Origin: a virus
Length of the DNA stretch: 45,881 nt
Reading direction: 5' to 3' (one strand)
Virus record (IMG/VR): IMGVR_UViG_3300046507_000232
Span: 1-45,881 of that record
In this document: one piece after another, positions 14,635-21,295 of the stretch
Position numbering within the stretch: the stretch's first letter is position 1
Layout: each line of letters opens with the position of its first letter
Made by a program: the position numbers and the translations under genes
The notes under the pieces: generated by a model
Database searches by the model: none
What the model saw: only the letters and a program-made list of their open reading frames with translations
Told to the model about the DNA's origin: nothing

Positions 14635-14757
14635 TCAGCTCCCCTTGACGATAATGAGGAACGCCAGTGCCCCTAGTGTGGCAGCACTGACGGTCGCCTC
14701 CAAAGCTACAGCACCAACGGCTGCAGCGGCAATCAAACAACCTGTAATCAACAACAT
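14635..14757 (-). CDS. Small hydrophobic membrane protein, 40 aa
   Basis: A very strong ribosome site (AGGAGGAGG) precedes the ATG. The product (MLLITGCLIAAAAVGAVALE and so on) is almost wholly hydrophobic and likely forms one or two membrane helices, ending IIVKGS. It is the first gene after the promoter/operator region at 14770-14812. Function is unknown; small membrane toxins, exclusion proteins or holin-like proteins are all possible. Confidence 0.7.
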   Translation of the reverse strand: MLLITGCLIAAAAVGAVALEATVSAATLGALAFLIIVKGS

Positions 14758-14781
14758 TGAATACCTCCTCCTGAAACTATC

Positions 14782-14810
14782 TTGTTCCATGTCGGAACTT
14801 GTATTGTCAA
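14782..14810 (-). promoter_or_regulatory. Promoter with palindromic operator
   Basis: On the minus strand a TTGACA -35 box (14810-14805) is followed by the inverted repeat GTTCC-GACAT-GGAAC (14798-14784), which covers the spacer and the -10 region. The -10 itself is poor (GAACAA at 17 bp or AAGATA further on). The 29-base site lies 25 bp upstream of the 40-residue membrane protein gene and in front of the MarR-like gene, so autoregulation is plausible. Confidence 0.55.
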
Positions 14811-14816
14811 CAACCC

Positions 14817-15182
14817 TTACGCAACTTGTACGGTATTATCGTGGAGCAGTCTGATCTTGTCTTGGGTCTCCGTGGTTCGCTTTGGAAATGTCGCGCGGAC
14901 GCATTCGGCGAGGTCGTCCGTTTGGAACGGCACCAGTACCAGTATGTTGGCCCAGTGATAAAGCGCAGGAGGTCGGCCTTCCATGAACAGCTCGACAGTC
15001 CCGTTTTCGGGATCAATGAACTCCACAAAACCCTTGCTGCCAGCGGGTAACTCGCCGTCAGGAGTTGTGAATGCTGTAACCAGTTCGACGTTCGTGTAAA
15101 GCTTCAGCCCGTCGTCAACGCCTTTGGTGACTAGCGCAGATACTAGCCCCATGTCCGAGTTGAGTAGAAATGTTGGTCGCAT
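14817..15182 (-). CDS. Hypothetical early protein, 121 aa
   Basis: The protein (MRPTFLLNSDMGLVSALVTK at the start) has a central beta-rich section reading SKGFVEFIDPENGTVELFME and ...YHWANILVLVPFQTDDLAEC, which could be a small beta-barrel fold. No family is recognised. It lies between two promoter/operator candidates, one upstream (15225-15269) and one just past its stop (14782-14810), and so forms its own small transcription unit. Confidence 0.7.
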   Translation of the reverse strand: MRPTFLLNSDMGLVSALVTKGVDDGLKLYTNVELVTAFTTPDGELPAGSKGFVEFIDPENGTVELFMEGRPPALYHWANILVLVPFQTDDLAECVRATFPKRTTETQDKIRLLHDNTVQVA

Positions 15183-15225
15183 TGCTTTCGTTCTCTTTTG
15201 TTGTTGAGGCTTATTGCCACAGGTA

Positions 15226-15269
15226 GATATATTGCACCCTCGCAGGTAGTTTCAACCGCGCCACGGTTG
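15226..15269 (-). promoter_or_regulatory. Promoter with palindromic operator
   Basis: The minus strand has TTGAAA (15255-15250) followed after 17-18 bp by ATATAT/TATATC (15232-15226), a plausible sigma-70 type promoter about 45 bp before the 121-residue gene. A 6-bp inverted repeat CAACCG-TGGCG-CGGTTG (15269-15253) overlaps the -35 box and would suit a repressor. GATAATACAACC at its upstream edge recurs on the plus strand near 19837. Confidence 0.6.
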
Positions 15270-15271
15270 TA

Positions 15272-15505
15272 TTATCCGCCTCTCAATTGCGAGCGGATAC
15301 GTGCCGCGTCCTCAGGGCATGCAGTGATCCTGAAGGATTCCAGCGGTTCCCCGTTGGCCCCCCAGACCACGAACTCCAGGACCATGCCTCCACTGCCCTG
15401 CCCTCCGTCAGCGTGCACGATCAGGTCGTCAACGGTCGCCAGTGTGGTGGAGGTCTCGCGGCCACGAAGTTTCACGCGTTCGATTTTGCTAGTTGGGTTT
15501 TCCAT
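15272..15505 (-). CDS. Small early protein, 77 aa
   Basis: I choose the ATG at 15505 (MENPTSKIERVKLRGRETST) because AAGGTGA lies 7 bases upstream; the GTG at 15526 lies before it without a site. The C-terminal part (LEFVVWGANGEPLESFRITA, then CPEDAARIRSQLRGG) looks like two strands and a helix. Function is unknown. Confidence 0.65.
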   Translation of the reverse strand: MENPTSKIERVKLRGRETSTTLATVDDLIVHADGGQGSGGMVLEFVVWGANGEPLESFRITACPEDAARIRSQLRGG

Positions 15506-15516
15506 CACGTTCACCT

Positions 15517-15750
15517 TTAGAGACACAGAGCGCAGCCGCGCGCACGGTCGTTACAGCTTTGGCAGGGAATGCGTTGCGTCGCCCGCCAGACGGCAATCAA
15601 CGGAATAAGCTCAGCTTCGCTCACGTCTTCGAACTGGGCGCTGTATGCGATCAGGTCGCCAGCTATTTCCTCCAGCAACCAGTTGTCGAACGTGTAGCCG
15701 TTCTCATCAGCGTGGTTCAGGTTTTCGTTTACAGTCTCTTGCGTCACCAT
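15517..15750 (-). CDS. Small early protein with CxxC motif pair, 77 aa
   Basis: The start at 15750 (MVTQETVNENLNHADENGYT) overlaps the stop of the tiny upstream gene as TGATG, which decides it over the ATG at 15765. The N-terminal 50 residues are helical and acidic. The C-terminus reads CQSCNDRARGCALCL, a zinc-ribbon-like CxxC...CxxC. Function is unknown; one metal site is likely. Confidence 0.7.
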   Translation of the reverse strand: MVTQETVNENLNHADENGYTFDNWLLEEIAGDLIAYSAQFEDVSEAELIPLIAVWRATQRIPCQSCNDRARGCALCL

Positions 15751-15839
15751 CAGCCCAGGCTCCATATGAATTGCAGCGTCGAATACATTGCGTATCCCCA
15801 GACCAGGAGGGCCGCCGCGCCTATCATGTCATCCCTCAT
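15750..15839 (-). CDS. Tiny membrane protein, 29 aa
   Basis: This short ORF has a good ribosome site (GAGGG before the ATG) and a stop that shares its last base with the next ATG (TGATG). The product, beginning MRDDMIGAAALLVWGYAMYS, is a single transmembrane helix. The coupling makes it likely to be translated. Function is unknown. Confidence 0.55.
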   Translation of the reverse strand: MRDDMIGAAALLVWGYAMYSTLQFIWSLG

Positions 15840-15922
15840 TGTTCCCTCGTTCGTGGCCCATCGTCAGGCCGTGCGATACACGGCGACCATCGGGGACCAA
15901 AGTGTCCCCTAGGTTTCGGGCT

Positions 15923-16159
15923 TCAGTACAAAGTGCCGTCGAGATGCAGCGCCAGTTGGTGCATGTAGCTTCCAGCACGGGCTTTAGTTTCCACGTGCGA
16001 CAAGGCTTCGCCGTCAGTCTTGAAATGTGCAGCAGGGTCTTCATCCCACCGCTGAATTTCTAGGTATCCGTCAGAGCGCTGCGACAACCACCAGCCTTCA
16101 GCCTCAGCGGCTTTGTGCATGGCCTCCGTAAAGTCAGACGCGGGTATCTGATGCGACAT
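15923..16159 (-). CDS. Small early protein, 78 aa
   Basis: The ATG at 16159 follows GGAAGGATAAACGAA. The protein starts MSHQIPASDFTEAMHKAAEA and continues with WWLSQRSDGYLEIQRWDEDP and ...FKTDGEALSHVETKARAGS. It is acidic and its layout (helix, strands, helix) resembles conserved small proteins of alphaproteobacterial plasmids and phages. It ends the early cluster that begins at 18346. Function is unknown. Confidence 0.7.
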   Translation of the reverse strand: MSHQIPASDFTEAMHKAAEAEGWWLSQRSDGYLEIQRWDEDPAAHFKTDGEALSHVETKARAGSYMHQLALHLDGTLY

Positions 16160-16164
16160 TTCGT

Positions 16165-16365
16165 TTATCCTTCCACCAATCGCCACGAATAAGGGTGCTG
16201 CTGAAGTCCGTGATAGGCGAGATAGCGACGTTCCCATCGTTCCCAATAATTCAGCCAAGCATCAAACATGGCGGCGCGTGTCGTCCCTTCATAATTCAGA
16301 CACGACAACAGCGCAGGCTTCAGCGGTTCGCCGTCTTTAAGAACTTCAAAAATCAGCAGCATCAT
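16165..16365 (-). CDS. Small early protein, 66 aa
   Basis: The start MMLLIFEVLKDGEPLKPALL overlaps the upstream stop (ATGA). The rest is Trp/Tyr rich (AWLNYWERWERRYLAYHGLQ). No membrane helix is clear. Function is unknown. The gene belongs to a run of five tightly coupled genes on the minus strand. Confidence 0.65.
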   Translation of the reverse strand: MMLLIFEVLKDGEPLKPALLSCLNYEGTTRAAMFDAWLNYWERWERRYLAYHGLQQHPYSWRLVEG

Positions 16366-16514
16366 TCAAGCTCCAAGGTTGTCAGATAGGTTTCGCCAGT
16401 TGGCGTCAGGTACACGTCGCCCCAGATGATCACAGCGAAGCCTGCGAACACTGCGGACCATGTCGGCCCAAGTGGTGCCAAGGCTTCATAGGTTGCGCGT
16501 TGCCAGAGCATCAT
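16362..16514 (-). CDS. Small early protein, 50 aa
   Basis: The start MMLWQRATYEALAPLGPTWS overlaps the upstream stop (ATGATG). Residues about 20-33 (SAVFAGFAVIIWGDVYL) are hydrophobic and may span or touch the membrane. A longer frame upstream to 16568 overlaps the neighbour and is rejected. Function is unknown. Confidence 0.65.
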   Translation of the reverse strand: MMLWQRATYEALAPLGPTWSAVFAGFAVIIWGDVYLTPTGETYLTTLELE

Positions 16515-16840
16515 GCGAATAGCTCCAGCTGCTTTTTCGAGTGCTTCACTTTTGGCGCAAGCCCGCATAGGGCAATCAAGGCATCAAAGGTGACAGCGTC
16601 GAAACCTATCTGCCAGCCGGCGTCGTCAACGAGTTCGGGTTTATCAACGCGCAGGTTGAACGCAATGGCTGCAGTGGTGCCCAAGCGATCCCGAATGAAC
16701 ACCTCATATTGCTTTCCGCGATGCATCGACCACGCGGACACTTGGACGGGAAGGCTGCATTGCCATCCCCGCGTTTTGCACCAGCCCGCAATGCGCGCAT
16801 GCGCCTTTGCGAGCCATCGTTCCCCGTTTGTCATCATCAT
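16511..16840 (-). CDS. Early protein, 109 aa
   Basis: The protein (MMMTNGERWLAKAHARIAGW at the start) has a Trp-rich basic N-terminus and a beta-rich middle (KQYEVFIRDRLGTTAAIAFN, then FDAVTFDALIALCGLAPKVK). It ends in KKQLELFA. The ATG overlaps the upstream TGA by four bases. It resembles conserved hypothetical proteins of mobile elements in Proteobacteria, but no function is known to me. Confidence 0.7.
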   Translation of the reverse strand: MMMTNGERWLAKAHARIAGWCKTRGWQCSLPVQVSAWSMHRGKQYEVFIRDRLGTTAAIAFNLRVDKPELVDDAGWQIGFDAVTFDALIALCGLAPKVKHSKKQLELFA

Positions 16841-17250
16841 GCGACCTCACGCAAACGCGTAACCATTAGGTCGCTGTAGTTCTGGCGCGCGGCGCGGATT
16901 GCTTCAGCCACCATGCCGGGGAAGTAATGGCAGATGGATACATTAGAGCCGCGTGCAGCGCGCATGATGCTGCAGTTTCGGTTCATCGGATCACGGTCGC
17001 GATGGTCCCTGACGAAGTCGCTTGGGTTTTCATAAATGGAGCCGCATAGGCTGTCGGTGCCCAGCACTGCGCCCGTCATCTTGTGAACCACGCGGACCTC
17101 AGTGCAGAACGCCTGCCACAAGTCGCTCGCAACATTCGCTTGGGTTTCCCCGGTTTCGTCGAATGACAAGTCGGCGTCGTCGTCTGGCGAGATTAGGCAT
17201 TCAACGCGGAAATGCTTTGTCTCGAATTGCCAAAGGGTATCGCGCAACAT
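16837..17250 (-). CDS. Early protein, 137 aa
   Basis: Starting MLRDTLWQFETKHFRVECLI, this protein has a beta-rich N-terminal half with an acidic loop (SPDDDADLSFDETGETQANV), then LGTDSLCGSIYENPSDFVRD and DRDPMNRNCSIMRAARGSNV, and a helical C-terminus. It looks like a conserved protein of broad-host-range plasmids and phages. It belongs to the same coupled cluster. Function is unknown; an early anti-host role is possible. Confidence 0.7.
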   Translation of the reverse strand: MLRDTLWQFETKHFRVECLISPDDDADLSFDETGETQANVASDLWQAFCTEVRVVHKMTGAVLGTDSLCGSIYENPSDFVRDHRDRDPMNRNCSIMRAARGSNVSICHYFPGMVAEAIRAARQNYSDLMVTRLREVA

Positions 17251-17261
17251 CGTCCCCGCTC

Positions 17262-17708
17262 CTATCTGTGATAAATCCAGCCGCGATAGGTTTCGCAGTA
17301 GGCTTCGCCTCTGCCCCTCGCTGCTTTGTGAAGACCTTCGCCTAGCTCCCCTAGACCGCGATCCCAGAAGCCAACGCCGTGCCCTTGGCGCGAGAACCAA
17401 AAGTCATGGCCGGCCTGTTCGTCGCTGTAGTCGAATTGTTCTGCCGCACGGGCGAGCCATTGCTGCGCGAAGCAACCATCCGGCATGATGGTGCTAAGGA
17501 ATGCTTCGCAGTCGCGCGCGATGTTTGCGACGGCATCACGCGTTAGCTTTTCGACGCCTAAATCGTTCAGCAGGTTTTCGTTGTCGTCCCCAGTGTCGCC
17601 ATTGGTGAAGAACAGGGCTTCCACGTATGCCTTGGAGAACTCAGACAGACCGTAGAAGGCATGCGGAGGCTTGCGGCGTGGCGGAGTATTAAGGATGAAC
17701 TTTGGCAT
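17262..17708 (-). CDS. Early protein, 148 aa
   Basis: The start MPKFILNTPPRRKPPHAFYG overlaps the upstream stop (TGATG). A segment near the C-terminus reads AGHDFWFSRQGHGVGFWDRG, a pattern I have seen in conserved phage and plasmid proteins of unknown function. The protein is acidic in its middle (TNGDTGDDNENLLNDLGVEK). The longer frame to 17786 is not supported. Confidence 0.75.
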   Translation of the reverse strand: MPKFILNTPPRRKPPHAFYGLSEFSKAYVEALFFTNGDTGDDNENLLNDLGVEKLTRDAVANIARDCEAFLSTIMPDGCFAQQWLARAAEQFDYSDEQAGHDFWFSRQGHGVGFWDRGLGELGEGLHKAARGRGEAYCETYRGWIYHR

Positions 17709-18346
17709 CAGCGCACCCAATAGGTGACGCCGTCGAAATCGACTTGCGTATAATCCATCTGCAATTCGCGCGTTGCACGGTCCCAATCAATGCAGTTGTT
17801 AGGCCACGTGGCGTCGGAGTTGATTGCGCCAATGTCGTCCGCAAACTCTTGAGCATAGGTTTTGAAATAGCTGTAGCGGATCAACGTCGCGCCGTAAGAC
17901 CAGTCTGGCGAATATCCCTCAGCCTCAGCGGCGAGCGCCTTCAGCGCGCAAAGCTCCTCAAAATCTTCCACGTTTTCGAACGCGTCCGCGCCGTCAACCG
18001 TTGTGATCCAATAATGCCAGCTGCCAATCGTCTGCCCGTAGTCCGCCTCGGCGGTCGCGGCCTCCAGATTGTCGATTGCCTCTTGCAACTCAGCGACTAA
18101 TGCCGCGTCGTCTCCTGCAAGCGTCTCACGCTCCTGTTGTGCAAGCTCAATCGCCTCTTGCATGTCGGAGACGATGGCGTCCCGCGCGTCGTCCCATGTC
18201 GCGAAAATGCTGGGCGCATTGTCGGGCATGTATCCGGGCATGTTGCACCCTGCGGCGAACGGCTTGCGCTCGCCTTCCAGATCCTCAATGCGCGCGACCA
18301 CGTCTCGACTATCAATGATGTCGTCTGTGCTGCTGATGGTGTTCAT
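17708..18346 (-). CDS. Acidic early protein, possible anti-restriction type, 212 aa
   Basis: The protein is very acidic and starts MNTISSTDDIIDSRDVVARI. Residues about 60-100 form a coiled helix rich in Glu, Asp and Ala. The C-terminal part (about 145-212) contains YSYFKTYAQEFADDIGAINS and DRATRELQMDYTQVDFDGVT, ending YWVR; this C-terminal block recurs in phage and plasmid proteins near anti-restriction genes. DNA mimicry is a possibility from charge and position, not shown. It heads a coupled cluster just behind the 19-bp element at 18377. Confidence 0.7.
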   Translation of the reverse strand: MNTISSTDDIIDSRDVVARIEDLEGERKPFAAGCNMPGYMPDNAPSIFATWDDARDAIVSDMQEAIELAQQERETLAGDDAALVAELQEAIDNLEAATAEADYGQTIGSWHYWITTVDGADAFENVEDFEELCALKALAAEAEGYSPDWSYGATLIRYSYFKTYAQEFADDIGAINSDATWPNNCIDWDRATRELQMDYTQVDFDGVTYWVR

Positions 18347-18376
18347 TTGGTTCCCCTACTGTCAATCTAATGCGAG

Positions 18377-18395
18377 TTGGCAGGTATTTGGTCGA
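18377..18395 (-). repeat. 19-bp repeated element, copy 2
   Basis: The minus strand reads TCGACCAAATACCTGCCAA, one mismatch from the copy at 11905-11923. It lies in the gap between the 73-residue gene and the acidic early gene, 30 bp upstream of the latter's start. A TTGACA sits nearer the start. Likely a promoter or operator shared by the early operon and the RNA polymerase gene. Confidence 0.7.
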
Positions 18396-18405
18396 GCGAA
18401 AGCCG

Positions 18406-18627
18406 TTAGTCCGCAACGCGGAGAACAGCCGGGAATTGCGTTGCAACGCGCAAGGCAATGTGCAGCGCTTCAGCCTCAGCACGTCGCGCGCAGGTGAACG
18501 TGTGAAACTCGCGGTAGCCACCCTGAGGGCACCTAGCGCCGACCATTTGGCCCTTATCGCCGCGCATAGTGATCATTGGAACAAAGCCTTCAGCGAACTG
18601 CTTTGATGTCGGGTGCAAAGTGATCAT
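18406..18627 (-). CDS. Small early protein, 73 aa
   Basis: An AAGGA site precedes the ATG. The protein (MITLHPTSKQFAEGFVPMIT first) shows short strands followed by TFTCARRAEAEALHIALRVA, a strand-turn-helix pattern common to small conserved phage proteins. Function is unknown. Confidence 0.7.
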   Translation of the reverse strand: MITLHPTSKQFAEGFVPMITMRGDKGQMVGARCPQGGYREFHTFTCARRAEAEALHIALRVATQFPAVLRVAD

Positions 18628-18658
18628 TGGGTTTTCCTTTCGTGGTTCATTTAGAGGG

Positions 18659-18961
18659 TTAAGAGAGATAAGTGGCTAGCATTACGCGCTCGCCGTCGCG
18701 GGATAGTTTGATCAGAACGCCTGAGAAATAGCTGTCTGCAGCGTACCCATGCCAACCCTTGGCTACACCGTCCGCGCGCATGAAATCGGAAACGTGATAC
18801 CAGTGCCTGCGATAGCAAAAGAAGCCATCTAGACCCCCGTCATCTTCGCTCAAGTGGTCGAATTGATCCTTCAGGACCTTGGCTGGTACATCGCTGCGAT
18901 AGACCAAATCGCGCCATTGATGATTGGTGCGGATCGTAACCGGGGAAGCCTGGGCGTTCAT
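18659..18961 (-). CDS. First early gene of the minus arm, 100 aa
   Basis: This is the most promoter-proximal gene on the minus arm. The protein begins MNAQASPVTIRTNHQWRDLV and contains DGGLDGFFCYRRHWYHVSDF and WHGYAADSYFSGVLIKLSRD, a pattern I have seen in conserved small proteins of proteobacterial phages and plasmids. Early phage genes at this position often block host defence, but nothing here proves it. The ribosome site is weak. Confidence 0.75.
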   Translation of the reverse strand: MNAQASPVTIRTNHQWRDLVYRSDVPAKVLKDQFDHLSEDDGGLDGFFCYRRHWYHVSDFMRADGVAKGWHGYAADSYFSGVLIKLSRDGERVMLATYLS

Positions 18962-19333
18962 TTTGGGGTATTCCCTAGGGGTTAGTTGCGGGTTGTAAAT
19001 TGAATGCGTCTTGTAAATGCATCCTGAGGCCGACCGTTCCCGTGGTCAACAAAATACTTTGCACTTTAGCAGGTTTCATAGCAGGAATGCACTGGGCGCA
19101 TGGCGCGGCCCTAGGAAGGCCGTGGGGACACGTGGCCCGCAGGTGACCATTGGGCCGGCCGTGGGAAACCAATGCACCACGGGTTGCCCTATCGAGGCCT
19201 CAGGCTGGGCAAGCCATATAAGGGGAGGAATTGCCACCCGATCATAAACTATACGCTTGCACATAGTCCCGATACGGACCTAGTTTCTCAGCTGGCCGAT
19301 TAGGGCCGGATCGGACCTATCGAGACACCACGC

Positions 19334-19356
19334 CACATCGGCCAGCACATCGGCCA
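19334..19356. repeat. Tandem CACATCGGCCA pair
   Basis: CACATCGGCCA occurs twice, at 19334-19344 and 19346-19356, separated by one base. Its core ATCGGCCA also appears inverted at 19302-19309 (TGGCCGAT). Such spacing could be a binding site for a phage or host protein. Confidence 0.6.
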
Positions 19357-19423
19357 AGTGGCCGTCTATCGGTTCATATAACCGAATGATCCCCAGTGAT
19401 CCCAAGGGGTTAGCTGGGCACGT

Positions 19424-19637
19424 GGGGAGCATTGTGGGGAAAGGGTCCCATCTGGCCGACCGGACCCTATTTTGGCCCGGTTCGACGGGCGATTTCGAGT
19501 TCCTCGGGTTAAAGCCGCCGCCGCTGCCCGGCTGGCAACTGCACTGCACGAACTGGGGACCCCTGGGGAACATTGGGTCCCATCTGGAACCGGGGTCCCA
19601 GGGGTACATTTGGTTCCATTTGGGCACATTGTGGCCC
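19424..19637. repeat. Degenerate GGG-N-CATT-GG repeat cluster
   Basis: Units of the form GGGGNNCATTNGG occur at about 19424, 19565, 19601 and 19622, with partial copies at 19612 and 19793. The 13-mer GGGTCCCATCTGG is exact at 19444-19456 and 19575-19587. Palindromes GGGACCCC and GGGGTCCC are interspersed (19555-19563, 19592-19604). This looks like an iteron-like or structured control region and not a coding one. Confidence 0.6.
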
Positions 19638-20001
19638 GAATTGGGCAGGTTTGGGCTGTTTTGCTGCAATATCAATAGGTTACAGGTCAAGCCCACCCAC
19701 TAGTGCACTAGGGGCCGACAGATGTCCCTTATTCCCGCCACATTGCCATTCCTCGCCGCACTTGACCTTGCGAGGGGGTAAGGGGGAGCCAAGGTTCCAT
19801 TGGTTCTCCCCATCTGCCCTAAGGTAGATGTCCATTGATAATACAACCAACACCTTCTCAGGGGTGCCCCAAGGTATCCCTAAGGACCTCCAGATCACGG
19901 TGAGGCCCTTAGGCATCCCTTGGGATCATTAGTCGTCGCAGCATGCGGTGTTAACCGCGATAGCGCTGCCTCTCTCCATTTCATCAACACGAAAACATTG
20001 G

Positions 20002-21282
20002 ATGCCATTAGAGACCGCTTCCTATCCTCCGGACCTCGTGTCCTCCAATCCCGCCCCGACTGATCCCACGAACCAAGGCGACGATCACATCCGGCTTTTG
20101 AAGTCGGTGGTCAAGAACACTCTCGCTGGTGTCAACGGCGTGATCACACGCGCCATCGGTTCTTCCTTCGGCTTCCTTGCAGGCCCTGGATCGTTAGCCT
20201 CACCCTCCTACGCTTTTAGCTCCAATGCTGCGCTTGGCTTATATGACGCAGGTGGGGGAGTTCTTGGGGCAACAGGGGCCTTCCTTGCCGCTAATGCGAT
20301 CAGCGGGAGCAGCTTAAACTCAAACACGAGCGTCTCAGGCGCTACGGGAGCGTTCTCTGGCAACGTAGCCGCAGGATCGTTCTCGACCACAGGCTCCGCT
20401 TCGTTCGGCGCTGTCTCGGGCACCAATGGCACGTTCTCTGGCGTCGTCAATGCGGCGTCGTTTGTCGGCGCGCTTCCCGCAGGTGCCATCATGGACTTCG
20501 CGGGTCCAACGGCTCCGGCCGGCTGGGCAGCGTGCGATGGGCAATCGCTGAGCACCACGACCTACGCACAGCTGTTCGCCAACATCGGTTACACCTGGGG
20601 CGGATCAGGAGCTGCGTTCAACGCACCGAATCTGATCTCACGCTTCCGTCGTCATCGAGACAACGCTACGCTTTCGAGCGTCGTTGGTACGCTGCAGTCT
20701 CCTGTTAACCTCGCGCACACTCATACCTATTCAGGGACGAGCGCCGCTGCGAACACAGGGCACACGCATACGTTCTCTGGCACTTCCAGCGGACAAAGCA
20801 ACGGCCACACCCACACGTATTCAGGCGGCACCTCAGCGGCCGACACCGATCATACGCACACGTATTCGGGCAGCACTGGCGCAATGAGTGCCAACGCTTC
20901 GCACAGCCACTTACTTGGTGGCCCGCAGGGAGCGTTCATCGTCAGTATCAACAACGGTGGCGGGGCTTCACAAGGAAACCTCGTCTGTACTTCGGCGTCT
21001 GTTTCCGCAGGCCTAACGACCTCGGCTACGAACACCGATCACTCGCACGCGTACAGCGGCACCACGTCAGGCATCAGCGCAAATCACGCTCACACCTACA
21101 GCGGCACCACTGCTGCTCAGAGCGCGGATCACACGCACACCTACAGCGGCACCACGAGCGATATGAGTGTGAACCACTCGCACACCTACAGCGGCACTAC
21201 GTCAGGCGGCTCGGCCGACAACGCCAACGAGGCGCGTCCGTATTCCGCGACCATGCTCACCTGCATCAAGCTGTTCAACTAA
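20002..21282 (+). CDS. Tail collar/fibre protein with HxH repeats, 426 aa
   Basis: The N-terminus (MPLETASYPPDLVSSNPAPT, then GDDHIRLLKSVVKNTL) is the virion-attachment type seen in many podophage fibres. A tail collar domain follows (AGAIMDFAGPTAPAGWAACD, then YGQL-like TYAQLFANIGYTWG). The C-terminus carries about eight repeats of HTHTYSGT/HSHAYSGT and ends NEARPYSATMLTCIKLFN. Alternating HxH triplets coordinate metal ions in T4-type fibre tips, so the tip may be metal-bound. I use the ATG at 20002; an upstream GTG at 19948 is less likely. First gene of the late arm. Confidence 0.85.
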   Translation: MPLETASYPPDLVSSNPAPTDPTNQGDDHIRLLKSVVKNTLAGVNGVITRAIGSSFGFLAGPGSLASPSYAFSSNAALGLYDAGGGVLGATGAFLAANAISGSSLNSNTSVSGATGAFSGNVAAGSFSTTGSASFGAVSGTNGTFSGVVNAASFVGALPAGAIMDFAGPTAPAGWAACDGQSLSTTTYAQLFANIGYTWGGSGAAFNAPNLISRFRRHRDNATLSSVVGTLQSPVNLAHTHTYSGTSAAANTGHTHTFSGTSSGQSNGHTHTYSGGTSAADTDHTHTYSGSTGAMSANASHSHLLGGPQGAFIVSINNGGGASQGNLVCTSASVSAGLTTSATNTDHSHAYSGTTSGISANHAHTYSGTTAAQSADHTHTYSGTTSDMSVNHSHTYSGTTSGGSADNANEARPYSATMLTCIKLFN

Positions 21283-21295
21283 TCGAAAGACCCTT

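Larger units (their letters stand above)
18962..20001. other. Gene-free divergent control region, repeat-rich
   Basis: About 1 kb separates the two diverging arms with no convincing gene. ORFs exist on both strands (for example 19280-19696 minus and 19386-19703 plus), but their products are Trp/Pro-rich repeats without ribosome sites. The stretch holds GGGACCCC/GGGGTCCC palindromes, the repeats at 19334-19356, degenerate CATT units at 19424-19809, and the inverted pair GATCCCAAGGG (19397-19407) and CCCTTGGGATC (19917-19927). It should contain the early and late promoters and may hold an origin or packaging site. Confidence 0.7.

Noticed and set aside
18975-19082. A 35-codon minus-strand ORF before the first early gene
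   Set aside because: Composition is acceptable, but there is no ribosome site and it covers a likely promoter region.
19280-19703. Overlapping ORFs on both strands in the divergent region
   Set aside because: Products are Trp/Pro/Gly-rich because of the DNA repeats, there is no ribosome site, and opposite strands are open equally. I treat the region as non-coding.
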